64,000 bases of DNA from Anaerolineales bacterium. GTDB taxonomy: Bacteria > Chloroflexota > Anaerolineae > Anaerolineales > Villigracilaceae. Of the stretch, positions 10,457 to 21,736 are shown in pieces. Under the pieces are notes generated by a model. It saw only the letters and a program-made list of their open reading frames with translations. It searched no databases and was not told the DNA's origin. Both the position numbers and the translations under genes were made by a program. Location: the NCBI GenBank assembly GCA_020847435.1, contig JADLBX010000032.1, positions 1 to 64,000 of the forward strand. Direction: 5' to 3'. Position 1 is the first letter of the stretch, and each line of letters starts with the position of its first letter.

Positions 10457-10777
10457 TCAATGCTTCTTCAATTGTTTTCTTACTAACCGGTTGAGCAACT
10501 CGAGCAGTTCCTGCATCTTCTCGTCCCCGGGCGCGTCGCCGGTGATGACGGTGTGGCGCCATTTCGCCGCTTCGACGGTGATGGTGTAAGTGAACTGGTC
10601 GGGCATGGATTCGTCGGCGCTCAGTTTTTCGGGTAACTCGGCAAAATCCAATTCGGTGAGCAGGTCGTTGAGCGCCGTTGATTGCTCGTCGGGCAGGTCG
10701 TGCACGTTCAGGTCTGCCGCAAGGCGCATGTTGGCGAACCCGCCGGTGCGTTCGAATTTGATGCGTTCCGCGTTCAT
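10457..10777 (-). CDS. Emfourin-like M4 protease inhibitor
   Basis: Protealysin inhibitor-like small protein (FERTGGFANMRL...LDVHDLP-like layout) directly downstream of an M4 protealysin-like protease. Confidence 0.7.
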   Translation of the reverse strand: MNAERIKFERTGGFANMRLAADLNVHDLPDEQSTALNDLLTELDFAELPEKLSADESMPDQFTYTITVEAAKWRHTVITGDAPGDEKMQELLELLNRLVRKQLKKH

Positions 10778-10846
10778 TTTGATTCTCCTTGCTTCGCCAT
10801 AAAGAACATTGGAAAAAACTCTGTGTTCTTTGAGGCGAGACTTACT

Positions 10847-11986
10847 TCACGCCGCGCCGATAAAGCGCAGCGCGGCTTCGAAACAGCCTTGCGGTTCCGA
10901 GGGCTCGCCGCCGATGGAGATGCCGACGCCCGCCCAGCCGTTCTTGACCGCCTGTTGTTCAAGACTGTCACTGCCGAACAGTTCTCCCGCCGTCTGATGC
11001 GTGAGGTCCGCGCATTGCTGGAAGTTGGAGTTTTCGGTAAGTTTGTCGCGCAGGGTCACGTACCAGATCTGCCCGGCTTTTTCCCAGGCGTTGCCGCCGA
11101 TCTCCATTGCCGCCCGGTAAAAGGCGTGGTTCGGGATTCCCGAATTGATGTGCACGCCGCCGTTATCGCTGATGGTATTGACGTAGTCGCGCATGTGCGC
11201 GGGCTGCGGATCTTTGCCCAGCACGGGATCGTCGTAGGCGGTTCCCGGCGCTTTCATCGTGCGGATGCCGATGCCGTTCACGTTTTCGGTGAGCAAGCCC
11301 GCGCCGATGATCCAATCCGCCTGGTCGGCGGTCTGCCCAAGTTGATATTGTTTGACCAGCGAGCCGAACACGTCGGACATGTGCTCGTTCAACGCGCCGG
11401 GTTGTTGCGAGTAAACGAGTTTCGCTTCGAACTGCGTCACGCCGTGTGTCAGTTCGTGACCGATGATATCCACTGCGATGGTGAAACGGTTGAAGAGGCG
11501 TTCGTCGGCAGGGAGGTTTTCATCGCCGTCGCCGTAGACCATTTGTTTGCCGTCCCAGAAGGCGTTGTCGTAGCCGGTCCGATAATGGACGCTTGAATCG
11601 AGCCGCATTCCGCTGTTGTTGATGGAATTTCTGCCATACACCTCCTTGTACAGATCGTACGTAACGCCACAGCCGTCATACGCTTCGTTGACTGCCGCGT
11701 CGGAGGCAGGCGGGTCGCCCTCCCTGCGGACAATTGAGCCGGGCAAAGAAGAGCCGTTCTTCAGGTCATAGACGATGCGCTCTTTGCCTCCGCCAGCCGC
11801 GAGAGGCAAAGTGTCCGCGAACAAATCTACAAGGCTGGCTCGCATAGCCCACTCCGCCTTCAATTGGTAGCCGACTGCAATGCTGTCCATTGCCTTTTGT
11901 TTTTGCGTCTCGGTGCCGTTGGTGGCAATCTCCTTGAGTATGTGCTCCGGGAGGATACATTCGATGGGGTGGCGCTGGCTGTGCAT
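10847..11986 (-). CDS. M4 family metallopeptidase, protealysin/thermolysin-like
   Basis: VDIIGHELTHGVTQFEAKL (HExxH), NEHMSDVFGSLVKQY; short N-terminal propeptide (CILPEHILKEIA), no signal peptide. Confidence 0.92.
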   Translation of the reverse strand: MHSQRHPIECILPEHILKEIATNGTETQKQKAMDSIAVGYQLKAEWAMRASLVDLFADTLPLAAGGGKERIVYDLKNGSSLPGSIVRREGDPPASDAAVNEAYDGCGVTYDLYKEVYGRNSINNSGMRLDSSVHYRTGYDNAFWDGKQMVYGDGDENLPADERLFNRFTIAVDIIGHELTHGVTQFEAKLVYSQQPGALNEHMSDVFGSLVKQYQLGQTADQADWIIGAGLLTENVNGIGIRTMKAPGTAYDDPVLGKDPQPAHMRDYVNTISDNGGVHINSGIPNHAFYRAAMEIGGNAWEKAGQIWYVTLRDKLTENSNFQQCADLTHQTAGELFGSDSLEQQAVKNGWAGVGISIGGEPSEPQGCFEAALRFIGAA

Positions 11987-12119
11987 GGGAAATGTCCTTT
12001 CATGCTTTTCGAGCGGTTCGATTGTTTGGCAATTTCAGTATACGTCTTTTTGAAACGATTTACAACGGCGGTTTTGAGCGGCGCTCTGTTTGCATTTCAC
12101 TGATCGCTGGTTTGCCTGT

Positions 12120-12617
12120 TTACGCCACGCTCAGTAACGTCTGCTTTTGCTCCACGCTTTCGCCCGCCTTGACCTTGATGCGGCTGACCTTGCCGTCGCG
12201 CGGCGCTTTCAACTCGTTCTGCATTTTCATCGATTCGAGGATGAGCAGGACTTGTCCTTTTTTGATTTCCTGTCCGTCCTCAACCGGTACGGCAACTACA
12301 AGACCGGGCATCGGCGCTTTGAGCAGGAATTCGCCGGTCTCCACCACGCCTCCGCCTGCCGCGGCGCGCAGCCGTTTCTCGCGTTCATCCTCGACCGCTA
12401 CGAGATACAACCGACCGCGCAGAAGCACCTGCCAGTTGTCGTCGCCGCGCGCGATGTATGATTCGTGCGATTTTCCTTCGGCGATCAACGAGTAGACCGG
12501 CTGTCCGCTGACCGACTCGAAATCGATCTGATAGGTCTTGCCGTTGACGGTCACATGCTTATCGTCAACGATGTCAACGATGAATTCCTTGCCTTCAACA
12601 GTGGTAATGTATTTCAT
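12120..12617 (-). CDS. Biotin/lipoyl carrier protein of acyl-CoA carboxylase
   Basis: ILESMKMQNELKAP biotinylation motif. Confidence 0.9.
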   Translation of the reverse strand: MKYITTVEGKEFIVDIVDDKHVTVNGKTYQIDFESVSGQPVYSLIAEGKSHESYIARGDDNWQVLLRGRLYLVAVEDEREKRLRAAAGGGVVETGEFLLKAPMPGLVVAVPVEDGQEIKKGQVLLILESMKMQNELKAPRDGKVSRIKVKAGESVEQKQTLLSVA

Positions 12618-12672
12618 AGTTTCGTTTATCCGCTGCGCTGCGCTTGTCTTGTGTAGATTTGCGATTCGGTTA

Positions 12673-14181
<1,509 letters not shown>

Positions 14182-14193
14182 GACACCTCAGGG

Positions 14194-14282
14194 TGTCATT
14201 GCGAGGAGCGCTCTTGCTCTTTGCGACGAAGCAATCTGCTAACTAGTTGATGATTGCTTCGCAACAAACGCTCGCAATGACA
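14194..14282. repeat. TGTCATTGCGAG...CAATGACA palindromic intergenic repeat
   Basis: TGTCATTGCGAGGAGC...GAAGCAATC...GATTGCTTCG...CTCGCAATGACA. Confidence 0.85.
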
Positions 14283-14284
14283 TA

Positions 14285-15832
14285 TTACAACGGGATATTC
14301 CCGTGCTTCTTCGCCGGGTTCGAATCGCGTTTGTTGCTCAGCATTTCGAGTGCATTGATCAGGCGCGGGCGCGTTTCTTTCGGCTCGATCACATCGTCAA
14401 TGTAGCCGCGTTCTGCCGCCACGTAGGGGCTGGCGAATTTCTCGCGGTAATCGGCGACCAGCTCCGCCTTGCGCTTGACCGGGTCTTTGGCTTTTTCGAG
14501 TTCCTTCCGGAAGATGATGTTCACCGCGCCGTCGGGTCCCATCACGGCGATCTCGGCGGTGGGCCAGGCGAGGTTCACGTCACTGCGGATGTGTTTGGAC
14601 GACATCACGCAATATGCGCCGCCGTATGCCTTGCGCGTGACGACGGTCAATTTCGGGACGGTGGCTTCGCAGTAGGCGAACAACAACTTTGCGCCCGAAC
14701 GGATGATGCCGTGATGTTCCTGATTTGTGCCGGGCAGAAAGCCGGGCACATCCTCGAAAGTGACGATCGGGATATTGAACGCGTCGCAGAAGCGGACGAA
14801 GCGCGCGCCCTTTTCGCTCGCGTCGATGTCCAGCACCCCAGCCAAAACGGCGGGTTGATTCGCCACGATCCCCACCGAGTGCCCGCCCAGCCGCGCAAAT
14901 CCGACCACGATGTTTTGCGCGTAATTCTCGTGGATCTCAAAGAATTGTCCGTTGTCCATGATGGAGCGGATCACGTCTTTGATGTCGTACGGTTTGTTGG
15001 GATCATCGGGGATGATGCTGTCGAGCGCTTCGTCCATGCGCAGGGGGTCGTCGCTTGCCGAGAAGGGCGGGTCTTCCATGTTGTTTTGTGGCAGATAGCC
15101 GAGCAGTTTGCGGATGAGGAACAACGTGTCCGATTCGTTGTCGGCGGCGACGTGGCACACCCCGGACTTTTCGGAGTGGACGCTTGCCCCGCCCAATTCC
15201 TCCTGCGTGACCTCCTCGTGCGTTACTGCTTTGACCACATCGGGACCTGTGACGAACATGTAGGAGGTGTTGCGCGTCATAAAAATAAAATCGGTGAGCG
15301 CGGGCGAGTAGACCGCGCCGCCGGCGCACGGACCCATGATGGCTGAAATTTGCGGGATGACACCCGAGGCGAGCGTGTTCTTCAAAAAGATGTCGGCATA
15401 GCCCGCCAGCGAAACGACGCCCTCTTGAATGCGCGCGCCGCCCGAGTCGTTCAAGCCGATCATCGGCGCGCCGTTTTTCATGGCAAGGTCCATTACTTTG
15501 CAGATCTTTTCCGCGTGCACTTCGCCGAGACTGCCGCCGAAGACGGTGAAATCCTGCGAGAACACGTAGACCAGTCTGCCCTCGACGGTACCCCAACCGG
15601 TGACGACCGAATCAGCCCTGAATTTTTGTTTGCCGAGATCGAAATCGTGCGTGCGGTGCTGGACGAACGGGTCGAGTTCGCGGAACGAGCCTTTGTCCAC
15701 GAGGAGTTCGATTCGTTCGCGCGCGGTCAAGCGTCCTTTGGCGTGCTGGGCTTTGATGCGTTCCTCGCCGCCGCCGAGCCGCGATTTCGCTTTCAGCTCA
15801 TGGAGTTTTTGAATGTTGGTCTGCTTGTTCAT
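14285..15832 (-). CDS. Acyl-CoA (propionyl-CoA-type) carboxylase carboxyltransferase subunit
   Basis: [52 protein letters not shown]. Confidence 0.93.
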   Translation of the reverse strand: MNKQTNIQKLHELKAKSRLGGGEERIKAQHAKGRLTARERIELLVDKGSFRELDPFVQHRTHDFDLGKQKFRADSVVTGWGTVEGRLVYVFSQDFTVFGGSLGEVHAEKICKVMDLAMKNGAPMIGLNDSGGARIQEGVVSLAGYADIFLKNTLASGVIPQISAIMGPCAGGAVYSPALTDFIFMTRNTSYMFVTGPDVVKAVTHEEVTQEELGGASVHSEKSGVCHVAADNESDTLFLIRKLLGYLPQNNMEDPPFSASDDPLRMDEALDSIIPDDPNKPYDIKDVIRSIMDNGQFFEIHENYAQNIVVGFARLGGHSVGIVANQPAVLAGVLDIDASEKGARFVRFCDAFNIPIVTFEDVPGFLPGTNQEHHGIIRSGAKLLFAYCEATVPKLTVVTRKAYGGAYCVMSSKHIRSDVNLAWPTAEIAVMGPDGAVNIIFRKELEKAKDPVKRKAELVADYREKFASPYVAAERGYIDDVIEPKETRPRLINALEMLSNKRDSNPAKKHGNIPL

Positions 15833-16241
15833 GTTCCTCGCTCTGCATGAAATATGATTTTGTGATCGGAAGATATAACGCGGCGATGACAACTGCCGGC
15901 AATAGCGTGGCGACGATCAGGACGAAAACGGTATTCGTCTGTGAGGCTTCAAAGAACAACCGCTCGAGCCAATATTGAACATACCATAGAATAGCGGAGG
16001 CGAGCAGGGCGAATCGTATCCAGCGTTTGCGAGCGTGGATGCCCCAGTAGAAAACGCCTCCCGCGACGCACCAAACTATGCCGCAAATGGACAGGTACAA
16101 CGGGCTGAGACGCGCGTTGAATTCGTTCAACACGTCCCACCAGCGGATGGCGGCGGCAAGGCGCACGGCTCCATACGCTGACAGCATTAACACCGCCCAT
16201 AGGAGCAGGGTTACACTGACGGGTCTAGGTTGATTATGCAT
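15798..16241 (-). CDS. Hypothetical integral membrane protein
   Basis: Several hydrophobic helices; adjacent same-strand gene. Confidence 0.6.
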   Translation of the reverse strand: MHNQPRPVSVTLLLWAVLMLSAYGAVRLAAAIRWWDVLNEFNARLSPLYLSICGIVWCVAGGVFYWGIHARKRWIRFALLASAILWYVQYWLERLFFEASQTNTVFVLIVATLLPAVVIAALYLPITKSYFMQSEEHEQADQHSKTP

Positions 16242-16258
16242 TTGCTGGATGATTTTCC

Positions 16259-16287
16259 GTTCGTCCGCAGTTGAACTGCAGACGAAC
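16259..16287. repeat. 29-bp near-perfect palindrome
   Basis: GTTCGTCCGCAGTT-G-AACTGCAGACGAAC, 14-bp arms with one mismatch. Confidence 0.7.
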
Positions 16288-16322
16288 CTGGGTAAGTGTT
16301 GTTTTGGGGAAGAGGCGGGCGA

Positions 16323-18422
16323 TCATTTGTCGTTTCCGTATTTCAGGAGTTGTTTTCCGCCGTAGAAAACTTCGGTGGGGGTTAGGTACGCGTTGAATTG
16401 ACCGTCGTACGGTTGGCGGTCGAGGATGCCCGGGTTTGCCAACACGTAATCCAAGCCGAGGTTATCGAGATATTCGCCGGCGCGTCCCGCTTGCAACGCT
16501 TCGAAATATTCTTCGCTGTTGATCAAGCCGTCCATGTTGACAATGGCGCGCCCCTCGATGAAGTAGCCCACGTTGCCGCCGCCCGTGAAGCCGATGAGAC
16601 TGCCCGGCTCGGTGTTGGCTTCGAGGAGGGTGGCGATTTCCATCATCGGCGTATCGGCAGACCAGCGGTCGTATTGCATCGTGAGTTTGATTCCCGCCCA
16701 ATACGCTTGAACCATGTTGTAGCCGAGGAACAGGACGACGATCCACGCGGCGTATTGGCGATATTTAATTTTTCTCGCGAGCGAGTACAAGATGCCAAGC
16801 GCCGCGCTGAGGATGAGCGTTGCGCCGAGGCGTTGCGTGATCCAGTACCATTCCTTGAAAGCGGAGTAGCCGCTGGAGTGATAATACATGGTCTGCAAGA
16901 CCGAGCCGCAGACGATTGGAATCAGGCTCAAGTGAATCAACGCCAGGCGGCTCTTGCCTTTGTTGAGAAGCGGGAATAGGAAAAAGAAAACGGCGGCGGC
17001 GATCAGCGCGTACCAGTAATACGATTCGATTTCGGCGGTGCGGTTCGAGAAGCGGCTGACGTAAGCGCCGAGGGCGTTCGTGATCGGCGTCCATGCCAAG
17101 CCGTCGCCTTCGAAGTTGACGCCGAAGAAATCGAACGGACTACGCGTCGCGCCGCCGTAGACGCGCGCGGGAAATGATCCCCACCAGCGTTTGATCTGTC
17201 CGCTGACAGGGGAGAATGTGCCGAAGGCGAATTTGCTCCAGAGCATGTAAACGCCCAACAAGCCGAACGCGACGCCGAAGTAAGCGAAGCCGTCTTGCGT
17301 CCATGACTTCCAGTTGCTTGTGAGTTCAGCCAATGGCGCCGCTTCCGCTTTCGGGGCGAGGTTGCGATTACGCAACATGGCGTAGCCAAGCCGTGGAAGC
17401 CCGAAGAAGAGGAGGTTGAATCCGAAATCCAACAGGAGGGCGGAGCGCGGAAAACTTTGGAGAGGGTTGGCGGAGGAAACTGCAAACATGAGAGCGCCGA
17501 CGAGGGTGGACCCAGCCGCAATCGCGAGAAAGAGGCGGGTCGTCAATCTGCGGAGATTTGTCATGGTGGCGCGTTGATACATCTCGAAGAAGAACGCGAT
17601 GGGAATCCGAATCGCCAAACTGAGCGCGACCATTGTGAGCGCGGCGCTTGAAAAATCGTAATATTGCGGCAGGTCGAGGCGGAGAAGAAATGACAGAAAA
17701 ACGGACGCGGCGATGCTCGCGATGTCGAGCGGAAGAAAATAGCGGAGCGGATGACTGCGGAAGACAGCCCACACGCCCGCGAGCGCGACGAAGAAAACAA
17801 GGTCGAGGCGGCTGAGGATGGTCAGCGCGCCAACCAACCCGAGCGCGGCAAATTGTTTTGCGGTAACGGGCGCGGCGCGGCGATGTATTTCGAATTGATG
17901 AATTTTGTAGATCAGCAAAACTATGAAGAACGCGGCAATGCCCGATTCCAATCCTTGCATGTAAAGATTGACGAGGAGGTTGAAATTGAAAAGCCAGTAC
18001 AAAGCCGCGAGCGCGCCGATGGCGGGCGCGAAGATTTTGCCGAGCAAACGATATAAAAGAATCGCCGTCGAGACTTGCAACGCGCTCATCACGAGGAGGA
18101 GAATGCGGAGGGGGAGAACCAGATCGAAACGCGCCAGCGCGAAAATGGGAACGCAGACCAGCGCCCACAACGGATGGTAGCCGTTCGTTTTGTTGACGCC
18201 GTCGAAAGTGGAGCCGTGTCCCTCGCTGATGTTTTGCGCGACTTTAAAATAGTAATAGGCGTCGTCGCGCGTGAACCAACGCAGTGAAAAATTTTGCGCG
18301 TCGGAGAGCGCGGCGTAGACGCTCATGGACATGACGGCGACGATCAAGATGATTTCAAACCACGGGAGTTTTTTTATCACTGAATATCCAATGTGATCTT
18401 GCCGAAGTTCTCGTTCTTCCAC
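16323..18422 (-). CDS. Multi-pass membrane protein, GT39/PMT-like glycosyltransferase
   Basis: Polytopic ORF with acidic DDAYYYFKVAQNISEGHG segment near the N-terminus. Confidence 0.6.
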   Translation of the reverse strand: MEERELRQDHIGYSVIKKLPWFEIILIVAVMSMSVYAALSDAQNFSLRWFTRDDAYYYFKVAQNISEGHGSTFDGVNKTNGYHPLWALVCVPIFALARFDLVLPLRILLLVMSALQVSTAILLYRLLGKIFAPAIGALAALYWLFNFNLLVNLYMQGLESGIAAFFIVLLIYKIHQFEIHRRAAPVTAKQFAALGLVGALTILSRLDLVFFVALAGVWAVFRSHPLRYFLPLDIASIAASVFLSFLLRLDLPQYYDFSSAALTMVALSLAIRIPIAFFFEMYQRATMTNLRRLTTRLFLAIAAGSTLVGALMFAVSSANPLQSFPRSALLLDFGFNLLFFGLPRLGYAMLRNRNLAPKAEAAPLAELTSNWKSWTQDGFAYFGVAFGLLGVYMLWSKFAFGTFSPVSGQIKRWWGSFPARVYGGATRSPFDFFGVNFEGDGLAWTPITNALGAYVSRFSNRTAEIESYYWYALIAAAVFFFLFPLLNKGKSRLALIHLSLIPIVCGSVLQTMYYHSSGYSAFKEWYWITQRLGATLILSAALGILYSLARKIKYRQYAAWIVVLFLGYNMVQAYWAGIKLTMQYDRWSADTPMMEIATLLEANTEPGSLIGFTGGGNVGYFIEGRAIVNMDGLINSEEYFEALQAGRAGEYLDNLGLDYVLANPGILDRQPYDGQFNAYLTPTEVFYGGKQLLKYGNDK

Positions 18423-19423
18423 AGGCGTTCTTGCGCGAGGGCGGCGTCTTTGAGCGGATAGGTTTTGTCCATCACGGGTTGGAGTTTTCCAGCGACGATC
18501 AAATCCATCACCTCTTTGAATTCGGCTCGTGTACTCATCGTCGAGCCGAGGATGCTGAGATGTTTGGCAAAAATGTAGCGATTGTCAATTTCAAATTTGG
18601 GCGAGCCGCTGTTGCCGACGGTGAGCAGTCGTCCGCCTTTGCGAAGGGCGCGCAGACTCAGCATAAACGTCGTACCGACGTTGTCCACGACCGCGTCCAC
18701 GCCGCGTTTGTTCGTGGCGAGAAAAACCGCTTTTGACCAATCTTCTTCTTTCGAGCGATCAACCAGCGCGTCCGCGCCGATGGATTCTGCCAATTCCAAT
18801 TTTTTTGCATTCGATCCGACAACGATGACTCGCGCGCCGAGATATTTTGCGACTTGGACGCTCGCCGTATTCACCCCGCCTCCCGCGCCGACGATGAGGA
18901 CTGTCTCGCCCTCGCGAACTTGTCCACGCGTGACGAGGGAATGCCACGCGGTCTGGTAAACCAGCGCGGCTGCCGCGGCTTGGTGAAAATCAAAATCGTT
19001 CGGAAGTTTGTAAAGTTGTTTAATCGGAAGGGCAACAAATTCAGCATACGTGCCGCGCACGGTCTCGCCGAGCAGATGCCAATCCAGGCACAGATTGTCT
19101 TTGCCAGCGAGACAAAATTCGCATTGCCCGCATCCGAGGTTGGGGTTGATGACGACGCGGTCGCCGGACCTCACCCCCGACCCCTCTCCTTTCAGGAGAG
19201 GGGAGCCTAAAGCGGCAACCTCTCCCGCGCCGTCTGCGCCGGGGATGTGGGGGAGTTCAAGTTTGAGTCCAGCCCAACCGTTGCGGACCATCACGTCCAT
19301 GCGGTTGAGCGCCGCGGCGCGCAAGCGGATCAACGCTTCGCCGGGTTTCGGTTCAGGCGTGGGGAAATCGGCGTATTCGAGAACTTCGGGTCCGCCGTGC
19401 TGGCGGAAGAGGATGGTTTTCAT
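18377..19423 (-). CDS. Zinc-binding alcohol dehydrogenase / quinone oxidoreductase
   Basis: GADGAGEVAALGS; VVINPNLGCGQCEFCLAGKDNLC; VLIVGAGGGVN. Confidence 0.88.
   Translation of the reverse strand: MKTILFRQHGGPEVLEYADFPTPEPKPGEALIRLRAAALNRMDVMVRNGWAGLKLELPHIPGADGAGEVAALGSPLLKGEGSGVRSGDRVVINPNLGCGQCEFCLAGKDNLCLDWHLLGETVRGTYAEFVALPIKQLYKLPNDFDFHQAAAAALVYQTAWHSLVTRGQVREGETVLIVGAGGGVNTASVQVAKYLGARVIVVGSNAKKLELAESIGADALVDRSKEEDWSKAVFLATNKRGVDAVVDNVGTTFMLSLRALRKGGRLLTVGNSGSPKFEIDNRYIFAKHLSILGSTMSTRAEFKEVMDLIVAGKLQPVMDKTYPLKDAALAQERLWKNENFGKITLDIQ
19169..19206. repeat. GC-rich palindromic repeat inside ADH CDS
   Basis: CCTCACCCCCGA-CCCCTCTCCT-TTC-AGGAGAGGGG-AGCC; encoded as SPLLKGEGSGVR. Confidence 0.8.
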
Positions 19424-19445
19424 TTAGTTTCGCTGGGTCGCAATT

Positions 19446-21728
19446 TCATTTCGATATCTCGTTCTGATTGCGGCGGGCAATTTTACTATGCAACCATGAT
19501 AATTGTTTTTTATTTTCAATCGCCAAAATAAGAAGCGATCCTCCAATGCAGATCAGCAAGATGACACGCGCGGGGGAATTCCACAAGTCTTGTACGCCGC
19601 GCCAAAGATTGACGTCCATGGCGGGGTTGAGCGGCAGGTCGGTGACAACGTAGCCGCGAAATGTATTGAAGGGAGCAAACGCAATCTGGACGGATGCGCC
19701 CGGAATTTGACTTGCCAACTGGTCTGCAAGATCTTTTTTCAAAACAAGCACAGCGACGAAATTTCTCCAGCCTTCGAGTTGACTCGGATTTGCGGCGATC
19801 TCTGCCGAGGTCAGGCTGGTCACTTTGTGCGGAGTGAGATTGATCAGAGTTTCATCCATGGGATTGCGCGTCAGCGCGAAGTAATCCACGAGATAGAAAT
19901 TTGTGGGACCTGCGGTTTGGCGCCCGAGCCACGAAATGTAATCGTCGAGGCTGGCTGGGTACGTGAACGGAACCATGAAGAAATATTGGAAGAAACCCGC
20001 GCTGACGATTAAGAATACGAGGCAAGCCTGCACGATAACTTTTTTGCGCGCTGACGTTGCCCGCATCAGCAGGTCGAGAAAAGCGCTCAATCCTACCGCC
20101 GCCAACAGCGCCATCGCAGGGATTACGGCGACAAAATGTGTGGGGCGGGGAGGCAGAGCAGATAACACGCCGAGAAAAATGAATCCTAGGGCGAACCAGA
20201 TCGAAAGGAGGGCGAAACGGAATTTCATCCAATGGACGAGGGTGAACGCAAGACCAAGCGCAAAGAAAACGGAAGCGATCGGTCCCGCCATCCCGTAGAT
20301 CATGTTGTGCTCTTTGTATCCGAGCGGGTCGAAAAGCCCCGCCGTCGAACGGACCAGCCCGCGCGTGAGGATGATCCCATACAAAGTCGGGTCGTAGTAG
20401 ATGTTTAATTGTTCTGTGATCTGGATTGAACGGGCTTGGCTGAGGCGTTCGGGTCCGAATACGAAATTGCCATAGAAGCCGCTGACCGCGCCGGTCTCCC
20501 AAATTTTGAAATGAAGCAAGGTTGGAGTGTCGCCGCTCGCGCTATACAAAATGCGCGGCAAAATCACCGCTGCCGCCGCGACCAGAATCAAACCCAGCCG
20601 AGGAAGCGCCGCTCGAAAATTCATGGTTGAAATTAAAGGCAGCGCGAGTAACGTAACGACCATGACGGTCAGCCCGAGCCACGCGGCGAAGTAGGTGTAG
20701 AAGCCGAAGCCAGCGATCAGCCCAGCCAACCAGAAATAAAAGCGACTGTCCTTTTTTAATCCGAGCGCGAGGAAATATAAGCAGGCGGTAACGGGAAGCA
20801 ACGATTGCGAGTTGTTGTAGCCAAAGCGAGCAAAAGAAAGAAAATATGGATTTGCGATCATGAAAACGGACGCGGCGACTGCGACGCGGCGGTCAAAGAG
20901 GTCGCGCGCCAACAAGTAAAGCGGAACGACGGTCAGCGCGGCGGGAACCACCGACGCGAACCGCCAACCCCACATGTCGATTCCCGCCCAGCGCATAATC
21001 CATGCTTGAACCATCGAACTTGCGACGGGAAAAGTAAATACTCCGAAATCAAAAAAAGACGGCTTATCTTTGCCGAGAGCGATCTGCCGCGCGGTATCCC
21101 AAAATGGACCTTCGTCGGGGAGCCAACCCGCAGGCAGGTCGTTGAGAAAAATGCAACCTGCCGCGAAAGCGAAAGCAAGCAAGGCGAATAGCCAAATTCC
21201 ATCTCGATGCGCGATGTTGAAATCGAGATTGATTCCGTTTTTGCGGTCAACCTTCCACAACAACGCGGAAAGAATCGCCAGACAACCCAGCCAGAGCCAC
21301 GTCAGAATCGACGCGGATTGATGTTGCGCGAGTTGGAGTATAACGAACGTGAAAACGATCAGGCTGACTGCGAGCCACGGCAAGAGTTCTTTGGCTTTGA
21401 AATCTTTTCGTCCGTTTTCAAGCGCGTCAGCGTTCGATTCCGCCCAAGGCGTTTGTTTTGTTAATTTACCAAACAGGAACGCGCCGCCGAGAATCAATGC
21501 AAGACCGACGAGCACGTTCAATGGGCGTTCCAAGCCCAGATACAATTTCGTATTTACGTTGCGCGCGGACTCCGTCAACGCTTGTAATACATCGAAAGGT
21601 CGTGACGCTCGAACGAATCTTTCCCCCGCAAAAACCAACAACAGACTCGCGATCAGCCTGCCGCGTCGGCTCGTTGAACCAGCGAAGACAGACCGCGATC
21701 GGTTTGCAATTGAATTCATTTCAAACAA
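19446..21728 (-). CDS. GT39-like membrane glycosyltransferase
   Basis: Polytopic; PDEGPFWDTARQIALGKDKPSFFDFGVFTFP segment. Confidence 0.7.
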   Translation of the reverse strand: MFEMNSIANRSRSVFAGSTSRRGRLIASLLLVFAGERFVRASRPFDVLQALTESARNVNTKLYLGLERPLNVLVGLALILGGAFLFGKLTKQTPWAESNADALENGRKDFKAKELLPWLAVSLIVFTFVILQLAQHQSASILTWLWLGCLAILSALLWKVDRKNGINLDFNIAHRDGIWLFALLAFAFAAGCIFLNDLPAGWLPDEGPFWDTARQIALGKDKPSFFDFGVFTFPVASSMVQAWIMRWAGIDMWGWRFASVVPAALTVVPLYLLARDLFDRRVAVAASVFMIANPYFLSFARFGYNNSQSLLPVTACLYFLALGLKKDSRFYFWLAGLIAGFGFYTYFAAWLGLTVMVVTLLALPLISTMNFRAALPRLGLILVAAAAVILPRILYSASGDTPTLLHFKIWETGAVSGFYGNFVFGPERLSQARSIQITEQLNIYYDPTLYGIILTRGLVRSTAGLFDPLGYKEHNMIYGMAGPIASVFFALGLAFTLVHWMKFRFALLSIWFALGFIFLGVLSALPPRPTHFVAVIPAMALLAAVGLSAFLDLLMRATSARKKVIVQACLVFLIVSAGFFQYFFMVPFTYPASLDDYISWLGRQTAGPTNFYLVDYFALTRNPMDETLINLTPHKVTSLTSAEIAANPSQLEGWRNFVAVLVLKKDLADQLASQIPGASVQIAFAPFNTFRGYVVTDLPLNPAMDVNLWRGVQDLWNSPARVILLICIGGSLLILAIENKKQLSWLHSKIARRNQNEISK

Positions 21729-21736
21729 CGCTCGCG

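Noticed and set aside
14314-14329. CCGGGTTCGAATCGCG, tRNA T-loop-like
   Set aside because: Lies inside the carboxyltransferase CDS and no acceptor or anticodon arms are present; coincidence. No complete tRNA was seen in the window.
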